Below, in pieces: positions 1 to 11,090 of a DNA stretch of 64,000 nucleotides. Source of the DNA: Negativicoccus massiliensis (GTDB taxonomy: Bacteria > Bacillota > Negativicutes > Veillonellales > Negativicoccaceae). A program made the position numbers and the translations under genes. The notes under the pieces were generated by a model, which made no database searches, had not been told where the DNA came from, and saw only the letters and a list, made by a program, of their open reading frames with translations. Location of the stretch: NCBI GenBank assembly GCA_900155405.1, contig LT700188.1, positions 1,178,001 through 1,242,000 on the forward strand, in the 5' to 3' direction. How positions within the stretch are numbered: position 1 is the first letter of the stretch; the number at the start of each line of letters is the position of its first letter.

Positions 1-3000
1 TGAGCTCGCCGAAACGGAAGTGTTTATGGGCGACTTCCCGGTGATGACCGATACCGGCACGTTCGTCATCAACGGCGCGGAACGCGTTATCGTCAGCCAG
101 TTGGTGCGCTCGCCGGGCGTATATTACAGCGGTACGATTGACCAAATGGGTAAGTCGCTGTTCAGCTCCACGGTGATTCCGAACCGCGGCGCCTGGATCG
201 AACTCGAAAGCGACGCCAATGATATCGTGCACGTGCGCATCGACCGCAACCGCAAGTTGCCGGCGACGGTTCTCGTACGCGCGCTGGGCTTTGAAACGAA
301 CGATGAAATCATGGATCTTTTCGGTGACGATCCGCGCATCGCGGAAACGTTGAAGAAAGACCCGACGCGTTCGCAGGAAGAAGCGTTAATTGAAATATAT
401 AAGAAATTGCGTCCGGGCGAACCGCCGTCCATCGACAGCGCGACTTCGATGTTCAACAATTTGTTCTTCGATCCGCGCCGTTACGATTTGGCGCATATCG
501 GACGTTATAAATTAGGTAAGAAATTAGGCTGGCAGGGTCGTCTGTTCGGTCAGACGTTAGCGCGCCCGCTGGTTCACCCGCACACGGGCAAAGTGGTTTT
601 GCCCGAAGGCACCGTGATCGGTCATAAAGAACTCGAACAGATCGCGGCCTCCGAAATGTTTGCCGATGCCGGCTCCGACTGGGCGCGTCAGCTCGAAGGC
701 AAGACGCTGGCGGATACTCTCGTGGATATCAATACCGGCGAAGTGCTTTTGGAAGAAGGCACGAAAGTCGGCAAGAAAGAGTTGAAAGCCATTAAAGACA
801 GCGGCATGTTCAAACGCATGCCCGCCAATGATATCGAGGCCATTATTGAAGGCGTGCTGCCGGCGCGTCGCGTAGAAAAAACGCTCGCGCAGAAACGCAT
901 TCCGGGCCTGCAGGAAATTTATGTCCTGAAAGGGGAAGGCGAAAATCGTCAAGAAGTCAAAATCGTTTGCAATAACGTGAATCTTCCGGACACCTTGCGT
1001 ACCGTCGAATCGGCGGACATGATCGCCAATATTTCCTATTTATTGAATTTAATGGAAGGCATCGGCCATGTCGATGATATTGACCACTTGGGGAACCGCC
1101 GCTTGCGTTGCGTCGGCGAACTGTTGCAGAACCAGTTCCGCATCGGTTTGACCCGCATGGAACGTGTCGTCAAAGAACGCATGGCGACGCAGGATATCGA
1201 CAATCTGACGCCGCAGATGCTGATCAATATTCGTCCGGTCACAGCGGCGCTGAAAGAATTTTTCGGTTCAAGCCAATTGTCGCAGTTCATGGACCAGACG
1301 AACCCGTTGGCGGAACTGACGCACAAACGTCGTCTTTCCGCATTGGGACCGGGCGGTCTTTCCCGTGAACGCGCGGGCTTTGAAGTTCGCGACGTGCACC
1401 ATTCGCACTACGGCCGCATGTGCCCGATTGAAACGCCGGAAGGTCCGAACATCGGTTTGATTTCGTCCCTGGCGAACTTTGCTAAAGTCAATAAATACGG
1501 TTTGATTGAAACGCCGTATCGCGTGGTGAAACACGACGGCGATGATGTCACCGTCACGAGCGAAGTGCGTTACGTCACCGCCGATGCCGAGGAAAACCTC
1601 GTCGTGGCGCAGGCGAACGAGCCGCTCGATGAAAATAACCGCTTTGAACACGCGCATGTCGCGAGTCGTCTGCAGTCCGAGGTTATTGAAGTCGCGCCGC
1701 AACGCGTGGATTTGATGGACGTTTCGCCGAAACAGGTGGTTTCGGTCGGCACGGCCTTGATCCCGTTCCTTGAAAACGATGACGCGAACCGTGCCTTGAT
1801 GGGCGCGAACATGCAACGTCAGGCGGTACCGCTGTTGCGTACGCAGGCGCCGCTCGTCGGCACGGGCATGGAATACACCGCCGCCCGCGACTCCGGCGTG
1901 TGCGTTCTCGCGAAACGCGCGGGTACGGTAGAACGCGTCACCGGGAAAGAAATCATCGTCAAAACCGATGACGGCAAATTGGATCGTTATGATCTGATCA
2001 AATTCATGCGCTCCAACCAGAGCACCTGCATCAACCAGATTCCGCTCGTCTATAAAGGCGATCGCGTGGAAGAGGGCGATGCGCTGGCGGACGGCATGGC
2101 GACCGATGGCGGCGAACTCGCGCTCGGTTACAACGTGCTCGTTGCGTTTATGCCGTGGGAAGGTTATAACTACGAAGACGCGATTCTTCTCTCGGAAGAA
2201 TTGTGCAAGGAAGATATTTACACGTCGATTCACATTGAAGAATACGAATGTGATGCGCGTGACACGAAACTCGGCGCGGAAGAAATTACCCGCCAGCTCC
2301 CGAATGTCAGCGAAGACTCGTTGAAATATTTGGATGAAGAAGGCATCATCTCGATCGGCGCGGAAGTGCGCCCGGGCGATGTTCTGGTCGGTAAAGTCAC
2401 GCCGAAAGGCGAAACCGAACAGACGCCGGAAGAACGTTTGCTGCGCGCCATTTTCGGCGACAAAGAACGCGAAGTTCGCGACACCAGCTTGCGCGTGCCG
2501 CACGGCGAATCCGGCAAGATCGTTGATGTTCGCGTGTTCACCCGTGAAAACGGCGATGAACTGCAACCGGGCGTCAATAAACTCGTTCGCGTCTACATCG
2601 CGCAGAAACGTAAGATCCACGAAGGCGATAAGATGGCGGGCCGCCATGGTAACAAGGGCGTTGTCTCCCGCGTCATGCGCCAGGAAGATATGCCGTTCAT
2701 GCCGGACGGCACGCCGGTTCAAATCGTGTTGAACCCGCTCGGCGTACCGAGCCGTATGAACATCGGTCAGGTTTTGGAAACCCACTTGGGACGCGCGGTT
2801 CAGGCGTTGGGCATGGAAATTCGCAACAACGATCCGGATCTGCCGCGTCGCTTGAAAGAATACGGTTACGATGTCGACAAATACGGCATGCCCGAACCGG
2901 ATGTCGCCGGTATTCATATCGCGACGCCGGTCTTTGACGGCGCGTCGGAAGTCGACGTATTCAGCACGTTGAAGCTCGCCAACTTGCCGGAAGACGGCAA

Positions 3001-3652
3001 GACGGAACTGTTCGACGGTCGTACCGGTGAAAAGATGGACAACCGCGTTACCGTCGGTTACAAATACATGTTGAAGTTGCACCACTTGGTTGATGACAAG
3101 ATTCACGCGCGTTCGACCGGTCCGTACTCGCTCGTCACCCAACAGCCGTTGGGCGGTAAAGCGCAATTCGGCGGCCAGCGTTTCGGTGAAATGGAAGTGT
3201 GGGCGCTGGAAGCGTACGGCGCGGCGTACACCTTGCAGGAAATCCTGACGGTGAAATCAGACGATGTGATCGGTCGTGTGAAAGCGTACGAAAAAATCGT
3301 CAAAGGGGAAAATATCCCCGAACCGGGTGTTCCGGAATCGTTCAAGGTACTCTTGAAAGAGCTCCAGTCGATCGGCTTGGATGTTCGCATTTTGAACGAA
3401 AACGGCGAAGAAGTCGTCATCCGTGAACTCGAAGAAGAAGACTTGCCGCAGGCGGAAGAAAACGAATTGCGGGAAGTTATGGAAGCGGATGCCGGCGGGC
3501 AAAGCCGAACTTCCGCGGAGACGGAAGACGCGGACAACGCGCCGGAAGAAAATGAGATGAGCGTGGAAGACACGGCGCAGCAGGCCGATACCCAAAATAT
3601 CGCCGCCGCGGAACCGTTCTTCACCGATACTGATAGTAACGACGCTGAATAG
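1..3652 (+). CDS. rpoB: DNA-directed RNA polymerase subunit beta (5' truncated by window edge)
   Basis: Beta subunit of RNA polymerase; it forms one jaw of the active-site cleft and the rifampicin pocket. The frame is open from base 2, so the N-terminal hundred or so residues lie outside the window. Visible landmarks are [15 protein letters not shown] near the edge, the rifampicin-cluster segment around 1270-1450 ([20 protein letters not shown]), [16 protein letters not shown] near 2626 and the C-terminal clamp region [20 protein letters not shown] near 3150. Between 557 and 811 there is an extra segment made of two similar ~35-residue units ([10 protein letters not shown] and [10 protein letters not shown]) that short Firmicutes RpoB lacks. 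The C-terminus has an acidic tail of about 70 residues. The stop overlaps the upstream sequence of rpoC, so the two are cotranscribed. Confidence 0.98.
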   Translation, partial: ELAETEVFMGDFPVMTDTGTFVINGAERVIVSQLVRSPGVYYSGTIDQMGKSLFSSTVIPNRGAWIELESDANDIVHVRIDRNRKLPATVLVRALGFETNDEIMDLFGDDPRIAETLKKDPTRSQEEALIEIYKKLRPGEPPSIDSATSMFNNLFFDPRRYDLAHIGRYKLGKKLGWQGRLFGQTLARPLVHPHTGKVVLPEGTVIGHKELEQIAASEMFADAGSDWARQLEGKTLADTLVDINTGEVLLEEGTKVGKKELKAIKDSGMFKRMPANDIEAIIEGVLPARRVEKTLAQKRIPGLQEIYVLKGEGENRQEVKIVCNNVNLPDTLRTVESADMIANISYLLNLMEGIGHVDDIDHLGNRRLRCVGELLQNQFRIGLTRMERVVKERMATQDIDNLTPQMLINIRPVTAALKEFFGSSQLSQFMDQTNPLAELTHKRRLSALGPGGLSRERAGFEVRDVHHSHYGRMCPIETPEGPNIGLISSLANFAKVNKYGLIETPYRVVKHDGDDVTVTSEVRYVTADAEENLVVAQANEPLDENNRFEHAHVASRLQSEVIEVAPQRVDLMDVSPKQVVSVGTALIPFLENDDANRALMGANMQRQAVPLLRTQAPLVGTGMEYTAARDSGVCVLAKRAGTVERVTGKEIIVKTDDGKLDRYDLIKFMRSNQSTCINQIPLVYKGDRVEEGDALADGMATDGGELALGYNVLVAFMPWEGYNYEDAILLSEELCKEDIYTSIHIEEYECDARDTKLGAEEITRQLPNVSEDSLKYLDEEGIISIGAEVRPGDVLVGKVTPKGETEQTPEERLLRAIFGDKEREVRDTSLRVPHGESGKIVDVRVFTRENGDELQPGVNKLVRVYIAQKRKIHEGDKMAGRHGNKGVVSRVMRQEDMPFMPDGTPVQIVLNPLGVPSRMNIGQVLETHLGRAVQALGMEIRNNDPDLPRRLKEYGYDVDKYGMPEPDVAGIHIATPVFDGASEVDVFSTLKLANLPEDGKTELFDGRTGEKMDNRVTVGYKYMLKLHHLVDDKIHARSTGPYSLVTQQPLGGKAQFGGQRFGEMEVWALEAYGAAYTLQEILTVKSDDVIGRVKAYEKIVKGENIPEPGVPESFKVLLKELQSIGLDVRILNENGEEVVIRELEEEDLPQAEENELREVMEADAGGQSRTSAETEDADNAPEENEMSVEDTAQQADTQNIAAAEPFFTDTDSNDAE

Positions 3653-3669
3653 TGAAGGGAGCGGTAGAT

Positions 3670-6600
3670 TTGTTAGATGTGAATGAATTTGATTCGATGC
3701 AAATCGGACTGGCTTCGCCCGAAAAGATTCGTGCCTGGTCGCATGGTGAGGTCACCAAACCGGAAACGATTAACTACCGGACGCTGAAGCCGGAAAAAGA
3801 CGGTCTCTTTTGTGAACGGATTTTCGGTCCGACCAAGGACTGGGAATGCCATTGCGGAAAGTATAAAAGAATCCGCAATAAAGGCGTCGTCTGTGATAAA
3901 TGCGGGGTTGAAGTCACCCGCGCCAAAGTACGTCGCGAACGCATGGGGCATATCGAATTGGCCACCCCGGTGTCGCACATTTGGTACTTCAAAGGAATTC
4001 CGAGCCGGATGGGACTCATTCTTGACGTCTCGCCGCGCTCGTTGGAACGCGTCCTGTACTTCGTGTCCTACATCGTATTGGATCCGAAAGACACGGGACT
4101 TAAGAAAAAAGAACTGCTGAACGAAGCGGAATATCGGGAAGCGGTCGAAACCTACGGTTACAATTCGTTTGTCGCGAAGATGGGCGCGGAAGCGATCCAA
4201 ACCCTGCTGGCGGAAATCGACCTGGAAGAACTGCGCAAAGAACTGCGCGCGGAAATGCAGGAAGCGAGCGGCCAGCGTCGCTTGCGCGCGATCCGCCGTT
4301 TGGAAGTCGTCGAAGCCTTCCGTAAATCCGGCAACCGTCCGGAATGGATGATTATGAACTGCGTGCCGGTCATTCCGCCGGAACTGCGCCCGATGGTGCA
4401 GCTCGACGGCGGTCGGTTCGCGACCAGCGATTTGAACGATCTCTATCGTCGCGTCATCAACCGTAACAATCGTTTGAAACGTTTGTTGGAACTGCATGCG
4501 CCGGAAATTATCGTGCGCAACGAAAAACGCATGTTGCAGGAAGCCGTCGACGCTCTCATTGATAACGGCCGTCGCGGCCGCGCGGTCACCGGACCGGGCA
4601 ACCGCGCGCTGAAATCCCTTTCCGATCTTCTGAAAGGGAAACAGGGCCGTTTCCGTCAGAACTTGTTGGGTAAGCGTGTTGACTACTCCGGCCGTTCCGT
4701 TATCGTTGTCGGACCGGAACTCAAAATGCACCAATGCGGTCTGCCGAAAGAAATGGCGCTCGAACTCTTCAAACCGTTTGTCATGAAAGAACTCGTTGCT
4801 CGCGGTTTGGCGAACAACATTAAAAACGCGAAGAAAAAAGTCGAAAAAATCGCGCCGGAAGTGTGGGATGTCCTCGAAGATGTCATCCACAAACATCCGG
4901 TTCTCTTGAACCGCGCGCCGACCTTGCACCGCTTGGGGATCCAGGCGTTTGAACCGATTCTTTGGGAAGGTCGCGCCATCAAATTGCACCCGCTCGTTTG
5001 CGCGGCGTACAACGCCGACTTCGACGGCGACCAGATGGCTTGCCACTTGCCGCTGTCGGTTGAAGCGCAAGCCGAAGCGCGTACGCTGATGCTTTCCGTC
5101 AACAATATTTTGTCGACGAAAGACGGCAAACCGGTCGCGGTACCGTCGCAGGATATGGTCCTCGGCGCGTACTACCTGACCATTGACCGTTCGGAAGAAT
5201 ACAGAGATGAGAAAGGCGCGTTGCGGATGCTCGTGCCGGCGACGGAATACAGCCTGATGGACGAAGAGGCGCGGAAAAATGCGATCTCGATCCCCACATT
5301 TGCCGACTATGATGAAGTCGTCATGGCGTATGATCAGCACTTCATCGACTTGCAGCATTATATCTTCGTACGGATTCCGGAACACGGTCGTGTCTTGACC
5401 ACGGCCGGTCGCCTGATTTTCAACATGGCGCTGCCGGAAGAATTACGCTACTACCGCGAAAATGAAGCCGGTCAGACGATGCTCGGCGTGCTCATGGATA
5501 AGAAAGAGCTCGCCCGCCTGATTAATAACTGCTTCCGTCATTTCGGCATGGCGCATACAGCGGATCTGCTCGACCGGGTGAAGACGCTCGGCTTCCACTA
5601 CGCGAGAAAAGCCGGCATGACGATCGCTATCGCCGACATTAAAGTACCGGCGACGAAAGAAACGATTCTCGCCAAAGCCGACCAAAAGGTCGATAAAGTG
5701 AACAGCCTCTTCAAGCGCGGCTTGATTACCGACGATGAACGCTATCGCAAAACGATCGACATTTGGAATGACGCGACCGGCGAAGTTACCCGCGAAATGA
5801 TGCAGGGCTTTGATAAATTCAACCCCTTGACCATGATGGCGCAATCCGGCGCCCGCGGTAACGAACAGCAGATTCGTCAGCTCGCCGGCATGCGCGGTCT
5901 GATGGCCGACCCGTCCGGGCGAATCATTGACTTGCCGATTAAGTCGAACTTCCGTGAAGGCTTGACCGTTTTGGACTACTTCACATCGTCGCACGGCGCA
6001 CGTAAAGGTTTGGCCGATACGGCGCTCCGTACGGCGGACTCCGGCTACCTGACCCGTCGTCTCGTCGACGTCGCGCAGGATGTTATCGTGCGCGAAGAAG
6101 ACTGCGACATTGTTTCCGTTGATCTCGTTCGTGAGCGCGGTCGTCTCGCGGCTACGGCCAAAGAAGCGATCGCCGCCATGCAGGATAAATTGCTCGGACG
6201 CGTTCTTGAAACCGCGGTAGTTGATCCGGAAACGGATGAAGCGCTCGTTGCGGAAGGTACGAAACTTACCGCCAAAGATTTGCAGGTCATCGGCGAGCAT
6301 CTGGTTCCGCAAATCGTTTTGCGCGGCTCGTACGCCAACACCGAAGAACACGAACACGTATCCAGTGAAAACACCGTTGTCACTTTGGGGCAGCCCGAAG
6401 ACAATCTGCGCAACAAATTGCGCAAACACATGGTGGATCGCATGCTCGACAAAGAACTCGTCGAAGATGTGGAAACCGTTGCCGGTGAAGTTCTTTACGA
6501 AAAAGGACAGAAACTCACCGAAGCGATGATTGAAAAAATCCTCGCCAGCGACGCTCGCCGTGTCGTCGTTCATTTGGATGAAATCGACGGTATTGAAGTC

Positions 6601-7761
6601 GAAGCCATCGTCGAAGGAGACGGCGTCATTGAACCGTTGCGCGACCGTCTCGCCGGCCGCATCACCGCGGAAGATCTTTACAATAAAGAAACCAACGAGC
6701 TTATCATCGCGAAAAATGAGCTCATCAATGAAGAAATCGCAGCCGAAATCGAAAAACATTACGACACGGTCAAGATTCGTTCGGTCCTCACCTGCCAGTG
6801 CCGCCACGGCGTCTGCCGTAAGTGCTACGGCCGCAACCTCGGTACCGGTCGCATGGTCGAAGTCGGTGAAGCTGTCGGCATCATCGCGGCGCAGTCCATC
6901 GGTGAACCGGGCACGCAGTTGACGATGCGTACGTTCCACACCGGCGGCGTCGCGTCGAACGAAGATATCACGCAAGGTCTGCCGCGTGTCGAAGAACTTT
7001 TCGAAGCGCGCAAACCGAAACGCTACGCGATTATCGCGGAAATCGGCGGCACCGTGCAAATCGAAACGCTCGAAGACAACAAGCAAATTCAAAAAATCCA
7101 CATTACTGACGGCGGCGAAGAATGGTCCAAAACCATTCCTTACGGTCTGAAAATCGTAGTCGAAGACGGTGACACCATCGCCAAAGGCGACCGCCTGACC
7201 GAAGGCTCGATCAACCCGCACGACATTCTGCATGTACTCGGCGTCCAGGCGACCCAGCGTTACCTCGTCTACGAAGTGCAAAAAGTGTACAAATCGCAAG
7301 GTGTTGAAATTAACGACAAGCACATCGAAGTCATCGTGCGTCAGATGCTCCATAAAATCAAATTGGACGACGCCGGCGATACTGATATGCTGCCGGGCGA
7401 TACCGTCGAAGCCAATCTGCTGGAACTCGAGAACAAACGCTTGCGTTCCGAAGGCAAGAAGGAAGCCAGCGGCAAACATATCCTCTTGGGTATTACCAAA
7501 GCCGCCCTTGCGACCGATTCGTTCCTTTCCGCCGCCTCCTTCCAGGAAACCACGCGTGTCCTCACGGAAGCCGCGATCAAAGGTAAAATCGATCCGTTGC
7601 TCGGCTTGAAAGAAAACGTCATCATCGGCAAACTGATTCCGGCCGGTACGGGCATGTCCCGCTATCGCAACATCAGCCTTGCGGAAGACAAACCGCAAAC
7701 GCCTGCGGAAAGCGTCGAGGAAAACGCTGACCAAGCGGCAGAAACGGCAGCCGAAGCATAA
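3670..7761 (+). CDS. rpoC: DNA-directed RNA polymerase subunit beta'
   Basis: Largest RNA polymerase subunit, carrying the catalytic magnesium site. The start chosen is TTG at 3670 ([13 protein letters not shown]), because AAGGGAG at 3655-3661 lies 8 bases upstream and homologs begin at this point; an in-frame GTG at 3652 would add six residues. The N-terminal zinc site [20 protein letters not shown], the catalytic NADFDGDQM near 5008 and the second zinc cluster [15 protein letters not shown] near 6792 are all present. At 1363 residues it is longer than the ~1200 of bacilli; the surplus lies around 6205-6640, ahead of the second zinc cluster, and contains units resembling those in rpoB. It follows rpoB directly and ends at a strong terminator. 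Confidence 0.98.
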   Translation: MLDVNEFDSMQIGLASPEKIRAWSHGEVTKPETINYRTLKPEKDGLFCERIFGPTKDWECHCGKYKRIRNKGVVCDKCGVEVTRAKVRRERMGHIELATPVSHIWYFKGIPSRMGLILDVSPRSLERVLYFVSYIVLDPKDTGLKKKELLNEAEYREAVETYGYNSFVAKMGAEAIQTLLAEIDLEELRKELRAEMQEASGQRRLRAIRRLEVVEAFRKSGNRPEWMIMNCVPVIPPELRPMVQLDGGRFATSDLNDLYRRVINRNNRLKRLLELHAPEIIVRNEKRMLQEAVDALIDNGRRGRAVTGPGNRALKSLSDLLKGKQGRFRQNLLGKRVDYSGRSVIVVGPELKMHQCGLPKEMALELFKPFVMKELVARGLANNIKNAKKKVEKIAPEVWDVLEDVIHKHPVLLNRAPTLHRLGIQAFEPILWEGRAIKLHPLVCAAYNADFDGDQMACHLPLSVEAQAEARTLMLSVNNILSTKDGKPVAVPSQDMVLGAYYLTIDRSEEYRDEKGALRMLVPATEYSLMDEEARKNAISIPTFADYDEVVMAYDQHFIDLQHYIFVRIPEHGRVLTTAGRLIFNMALPEELRYYRENEAGQTMLGVLMDKKELARLINNCFRHFGMAHTADLLDRVKTLGFHYARKAGMTIAIADIKVPATKETILAKADQKVDKVNSLFKRGLITDDERYRKTIDIWNDATGEVTREMMQGFDKFNPLTMMAQSGARGNEQQIRQLAGMRGLMADPSGRIIDLPIKSNFREGLTVLDYFTSSHGARKGLADTALRTADSGYLTRRLVDVAQDVIVREEDCDIVSVDLVRERGRLAATAKEAIAAMQDKLLGRVLETAVVDPETDEALVAEGTKLTAKDLQVIGEHLVPQIVLRGSYANTEEHEHVSSENTVVTLGQPEDNLRNKLRKHMVDRMLDKELVEDVETVAGEVLYEKGQKLTEAMIEKILASDARRVVVHLDEIDGIEVEAIVEGDGVIEPLRDRLAGRITAEDLYNKETNELIIAKNELINEEIAAEIEKHYDTVKIRSVLTCQCRHGVCRKCYGRNLGTGRMVEVGEAVGIIAAQSIGEPGTQLTMRTFHTGGVASNEDITQGLPRVEELFEARKPKRYAIIAEIGGTVQIETLEDNKQIQKIHITDGGEEWSKTIPYGLKIVVEDGDTIAKGDRLTEGSINPHDILHVLGVQATQRYLVYEVQKVYKSQGVEINDKHIEVIVRQMLHKIKLDDAGDTDMLPGDTVEANLLELENKRLRSEGKKEASGKHILLGITKAALATDSFLSAASFQETTRVLTEAAIKGKIDPLLGLKENVIIGKLIPAGTGMSRYRNISLAEDKPQTPAESVEENADQAAETAAEA

Positions 7762-7775
7762 AGCAAAGCGAAACG

Positions 7776-7804
7776 AAAAGAGACGACATTGTCGTCTCTT
7801 TTTT
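7776..7804 (+). terminator. rpoBC terminator
   Basis: Perfect hairpin AGAGACGACA/TGTCGTCTCT immediately after the rpoC stop, flanked by A and T runs, so it could stop transcription from either side. Confidence 0.9.
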
Positions 7805-7911
7805 GCGTCTCAAATTCGCAACCATTGGGAAAGCGTTTAGGGAATCAACAATGGCCAACGGTTGGCGGGAGCGCGTAATGCGAACGGCGGCATCTTCGCG
7901 ACATGAGCATA

Positions 7912-7939
7912 TTGAAAAAGCATTAACAAACGGTATAAT
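7912..7939 (+). promoter_or_regulatory. Putative sigma-70 promoter for the small ORFs at 7943-8265
   Basis: TTGAAA (7912-7917) and TATAAT (7934-7939) are separated by 16 bases. The next ATG is only 4 bases beyond the -10 box, so the true first ORF on this transcript may be the GTG at 8035 rather than the ATG at 7943. Confidence 0.55.
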
Positions 7940-7942
7940 TTA

Positions 7943-8038
7943 ATGTGTAAAGAGCGTGTGACTGGTCGGATCAAAACGGGCGGCGATGACGCATACGATT
8001 TAGCAATGAAATATAGAGACGAGGAGGCGCCGGAGTGA
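7943..8038 (+). CDS. Hypothetical 31-residue ORF
   Basis: ATG at 7943 opens a 31-codon frame (MCKERVTGRIKTGG...) whose TGA overlaps the GTG start of the next ORF in a GTGA arrangement typical of translational coupling. No ribosome binding site is visible before it, and its ATG sits almost at the predicted transcription start, so it may be leaderless or not translated. I do not recognise the sequence. The only support is the coupling geometry and the charged, non-repetitive composition. Confidence 0.25.
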   Translation: MCKERVTGRIKTGGDDAYDLAMKYRDEEAPE

Positions 8039-8265
8039 TAAGCTATGAAGAATACAGAGCAATAGTTGTAAAGAGATTTAGATATTATTGGGAGGACTTG
8101 AGCGACGAAGAAGTAGAGGCCTACTTTGAGCGAGAGGGAAACGAAGTCACGAGATCGCGCTATAAAAGCGACGTAAAAAAATTAAAGGAGGGAAGAATAA
8201 ACGAGTACATATTGGAAAACGATTGCACCTCGTCGGTGGCGTATTGTTTATCTCTGATGTATTAA
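8035..8265 (+). CDS. Hypothetical protein, 76 aa, AT-rich codon usage
   Basis: A GTG start with GAGGAGG at 8020-8026 opens a 76-residue protein rich in Tyr, Glu and Arg (MISYEEYRAIVVKRFRYYW...). It uses AGA and ATA codons far more than the GC-rich neighbours, suggesting a foreign origin. No membrane segment, signal peptide or known catalytic motif is visible; the repeated EE/YF pattern suggests a small helical protein. It lies alone between rpoC and a dehydrogenase. I do not recognise the family. Confidence 0.6.
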   Translation: MISYEEYRAIVVKRFRYYWEDLSDEEVEAYFEREGNEVTRSRYKSDVKKLKEGRINEYILENDCTSSVAYCLSLMY

Positions 8266-8319
8266 AAACCGCTAAAGCGAAACGCTGAGGCGATTTTTTA
8301 TTGCGCGAAAGGAGACGTC

Positions 8320-8475
8320 ATGCAAAGAATCGTAAAGACGGTAACCGATGCGCGCGGGAAACTGTATGCAACGGTCGGTGAAATGCCTACCGCGCTGACT
8401 ACGTTTGACCACGACGCGAAGACGGGGCCCGACCGGCAACGGATTGAATCCGTATGGATAAGGGAAATATGGTAG
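8320..8475 (+). CDS. Hypothetical protein, 51 aa
   Basis: ATG at 8320 is preceded by AAAGGAG at 8308-8314 at a suitable distance and opens a 51-codon frame (MQRIVKTVTDARGKLYATVG...). Codon usage is like the surrounding core genes. The protein is soluble in appearance, without membrane segment or cysteines. It could be a small independent gene or the remnant of a longer one; no family is recognised. The ribosome binding site is the main evidence. Confidence 0.45.
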   Translation: MQRIVKTVTDARGKLYATVGEMPTALTTFDHDAKTGPDRQRIESVWIREIW

Positions 8476-8509
8476 TATAAATACAGAACACAGTAATCGG
8501 AGGTGCGAG

Positions 8510-9277
8510 ATGAAAAATTATTTTGACTTAAGCGGTAAAATTGCGCTCGTTACGGGCGGTTCATCCGGTCTTGGTATTCAGTTGGCCAAGGCTCTGGCTC
8601 GTCAAGGGGCGACGGTGGTGGTCGCCGCGCGGCGGGAAGAGAAATTGCAGGAGACGGTGCGGGCGTTGAAAGAACTCGGCGCGGAAGCGTCCTATGTAGT
8701 GATGGATGTCATGTCGCCGGAAAGCATCGAGCAGGCGGTGGCAAAGGTTGTCGCGCAATATCAGCGCATCGATATTTTGGTGAATAACGCGGGCGTCGGG
8801 GTGAATGTACCGGCGGCGGAGCAGTCGACGGAGGATTGGCGCAAAGTGCTCGGCACGAATCTGGACGGCGTATACTATGTGGCGCGCGCGGTGGGTAAAC
8901 AGATGTTGAAGCAGGAATACGGTAAAATTATCAACCTCGGCTCGATCCATTCGGAAGTGGCGATGCGTCCCAGTTGTCTTTCCGCGTACAGCGCGGCCAA
9001 AGGCGGCGTGAAAATGCTGACCAAGGCGTTGGCGGTAGAATGGGCGAAACATGGTATTACGGTCAATGCGATCGGACCGGGTTATTTTGAAACGCATATG
9101 ACGGAAAAATCATTCCGAACGCAAGCGTTCCAAGATCTTCTCGCGACGTATTCGCCGATGGGACGCGGCGGTCGACCGGGCGAACTGGACGGCGCGGTGA
9201 TTTATTTCGCCTCCGATGCTTCCAGTTTCACTACCGGCCAGTTGCTTTGCATTGACGGTGGTTGGACGGCGGTGTAA
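8510..9277 (+). CDS. Short-chain dehydrogenase/reductase (gluconate 5-dehydrogenase-like)
   Basis: A classical NAD(P)-dependent SDR of 255 residues, the usual family length. The Rossmann glycine motif TGGSSGLG (about residues 15-22), NNAG (about 91-94), and the catalytic Ser plus YSAAKGG (Tyr and Lys) are all present, as is the C-terminal IDGGW signature. Overall pattern resembles gluconate 5-dehydrogenase or 2-deoxy-gluconate dehydrogenase, so oxidation of a sugar acid is plausible, but SDR substrates cannot be read from motifs. ATG 8510 follows GGAGGTG. It appears to be a single-gene transcription unit closed by the terminator at 9279. Confidence 0.88.
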   Translation: MKNYFDLSGKIALVTGGSSGLGIQLAKALARQGATVVVAARREEKLQETVRALKELGAEASYVVMDVMSPESIEQAVAKVVAQYQRIDILVNNAGVGVNVPAAEQSTEDWRKVLGTNLDGVYYVARAVGKQMLKQEYGKIINLGSIHSEVAMRPSCLSAYSAAKGGVKMLTKALAVEWAKHGITVNAIGPGYFETHMTEKSFRTQAFQDLLATYSPMGRGGRPGELDGAVIYFASDASSFTTGQLLCIDGGWTAV

Positions 9278-9278
9278 A

Positions 9279-9309
9279 TAAAAAAGAGACCTTGCGGTCT
9301 CTTTTTTAT
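9279..9309 (+). terminator. Bidirectional terminator between SDR and ppx/gppA
   Basis: AAAAAGAGACC-TTGC-GGTCTCTTTTTT hairpin with A and T tracts on both sides, between convergent genes; it can serve the dehydrogenase and the minus-strand Ppx/GppA gene. Confidence 0.88.
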
Positions 9310-9318
9310 TGCTTTAGT

Positions 9319-10914
9319 TTACGCCGATGTATCGTATTCTTCCGGCGTTTTGTCGGCGTTGTCCCATTCGACGCTGAGGGTAAAAGGATATTCCTCATTG
9401 CATTCTTTAATATGGGGCGCGATGTTGGCGTTGACCAGCGGAATGTCGCTGGCGGAGCGGGCGGTGAGGTGCAGTACCGCGTGCGTTTCGTCCGGTTGCG
9501 AGACGGCGAGCGATGTGACGCTTTCATCGTAGGTCGCGTCAAACGCTTTGACGATCGCGAGCAAGGTGGAAAGTTGCTTGACGACGGTCAGATCCTCTGC
9601 GGTCAAGAGTTTCGCGAACTGAGCGAAGCGGCGCAATTTATTGGAGATGCCGTCTTGAAACGCCGCGATGAGCGCGCAAGTCGCCTGTTCCCGATGCGTG
9701 AGTCCGTACAGCGGCGAGTTCGCGATGATGTAAGCGCTGTGTTGCGCGTGGCTGTAGTAGTTGATCATCATGCCGACATCGTGCAAACGGCAGGTCGTTT
9801 CCAGATATTCCCGATAGCGGGCGGGAAAACCGTGCAGGGGTTGCAGACCGTCATACAGTTTCAACGCCATTTTCGTGATGTACTGCATCTGCTCTTCATT
9901 ACCGAGCGGGAGCGTCTTGCGGAAATTTTCCACGCTTTGCCGCAGCAGGCTTTCGGGAAAGTGCTGCCCCTGGCGGCGCGTCATCGCGTAGTAGTTGAAG
10001 AATAAACCTTCGCGCAAGCCGTTGCCGCTGATAATGAGTTGTTCCGCGCTTGTAAACTGCAGTAGGGTTTGAATCAGGAACGCGCCGGCGGTGATAATAT
10101 CCGCGCGATCGCGACCGAGTCCCGAGATCTGCGCGCGTTCTTTGAGGTTGCGGCTCGCGAACATTTTCGTCATGTCGTAAATGGCTTCGGGCGTCATCGT
10201 ATAGTGATGAAGTTTGGGAATGGGATACGAGACCAGACGTTGATGGATTTTCGCCAAATTACGCACTGTGCCGCCGATGCCGATGAGCGGCAACCCCGTG
10301 TCTTCAATATGGGGCAATCGGCGCAACATTTTATGGATATGGGCGCTCATCGCTTTGAGGGCTTTGGGAGTGACTTCGTCCTGCGTGCCGAATTTCTCCG
10401 TCAGCGTGAGCGCGCCGATCGGCAGGCTCACCGTCTCTTTTAACCGTCGGTTGCGCACCAATGATACTTCGGTGCTGGCGCCGCCCAAGTCGAAGAGCAC
10501 GAAGTCTTCGTACGGCAATGTGTTGATGACGCCTAAATAGCCGAGTCGCGCTTCCTCGCGACCGTTGATGATCGTGAGCGGAATATCGGTTTTGGATTCG
10601 ATTTCATCGCGAAATAAAATGCCGTTATCCGCGCTGCGCATGGCCGCGGTGGCGACGGCCAGCATCTGCTCGACGCCGAGCAGTTCGGCGGTATGCGAAA
10701 AATTTTGCAACGCGGCCAGCGTTCTCGCCATGGCTTCCTCGGTGAGGCGGCCCGCGGCTTGCATTCCTTCACTCAAGCGGACCAGCTGCTTATCCTGATA
10801 GACAAGCCGGTACGCGTCATTCGGATCGATCGCCATCACGACCATGCGCGCGGAGTTCGAACCCAGGTCGATCAAGCCGACCTGCTCGGCGCGGTAATCT
10901 TCATCCCATAACAA
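9319..10914 (-). CDS. Exopolyphosphatase / pppGpp phosphohydrolase (Ppx/GppA) with C-terminal HD domain
   Basis: An enzyme of the ASKHA-fold Ppx/GppA family that removes terminal phosphates from polyphosphate or converts pppGpp to ppGpp. N-terminal GLIDLGSNSARMVV (about residues 13-26), the second phosphate-loop DLGGASTEV (about 140-150) and IGIGGTVRNLAK (about 215-227) are intact. The C-terminal half is an HD-type domain with RLHDVG near residue 377, giving 531 residues as in long family members. The start is TTG at 10914, supported by GAAAGGA upstream. It is divergent from a degenerate paralog and ppk1 and therefore belongs to a polyphosphate locus. Polyphosphatase versus pppGpp activity cannot be decided. 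Confidence 0.9.
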   Translation of the reverse strand: MLWDEDYRAEQVGLIDLGSNSARMVVMAIDPNDAYRLVYQDKQLVRLSEGMQAAGRLTEEAMARTLAALQNFSHTAELLGVEQMLAVATAAMRSADNGILFRDEIESKTDIPLTIINGREEARLGYLGVINTLPYEDFVLFDLGGASTEVSLVRNRRLKETVSLPIGALTLTEKFGTQDEVTPKALKAMSAHIHKMLRRLPHIEDTGLPLIGIGGTVRNLAKIHQRLVSYPIPKLHHYTMTPEAIYDMTKMFASRNLKERAQISGLGRDRADIITAGAFLIQTLLQFTSAEQLIISGNGLREGLFFNYYAMTRRQGQHFPESLLRQSVENFRKTLPLGNEEQMQYITKMALKLYDGLQPLHGFPARYREYLETTCRLHDVGMMINYYSHAQHSAYIIANSPLYGLTHREQATCALIAAFQDGISNKLRRFAQFAKLLTAEDLTVVKQLSTLLAIVKAFDATYDESVTSLAVSQPDETHAVLHLTARSASDIPLVNANIAPHIKECNEEYPFTLSVEWDNADKTPEEYDTSA

Positions 10915-10946
10915 AATACTCAGTCCTTTCCCGTTCTCCTGCTTTT

Positions 10947-10975
10947 ATTGTAGCGAATTTCGAAGGCGCATGCAA
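10947..10975 (-). promoter_or_regulatory. Promoter of the minus-strand Ppx/GppA gene
   Basis: Read on the minus strand: TTGCAT, a 17-base spacer and TACAAT, about 30 bases before the TTG start of the gene. Confidence 0.6.
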
Positions 10976-11090
10976 AAGAAAACAAGGCCGTTTTATTATG
11001 TAAAAACTTCGTTAAGGCAAGGCGGCGTGCCCGCGTTTTCCCGCGAAATGGGCTATAATGAAAGTACTATAGAAAAGAGAGGAACAAAGT

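Noticed and set aside
1268-3166. 632-codon open frame on the minus strand inside rpoB
   Set aside because: It is a shadow of GC-rich rpoB codons; no ribosome binding site or domain, and rpoB is certain. Similar shadows occur over rpoC (5443-7734), speF1 (35963-37252) and speF2 (42867-44954).
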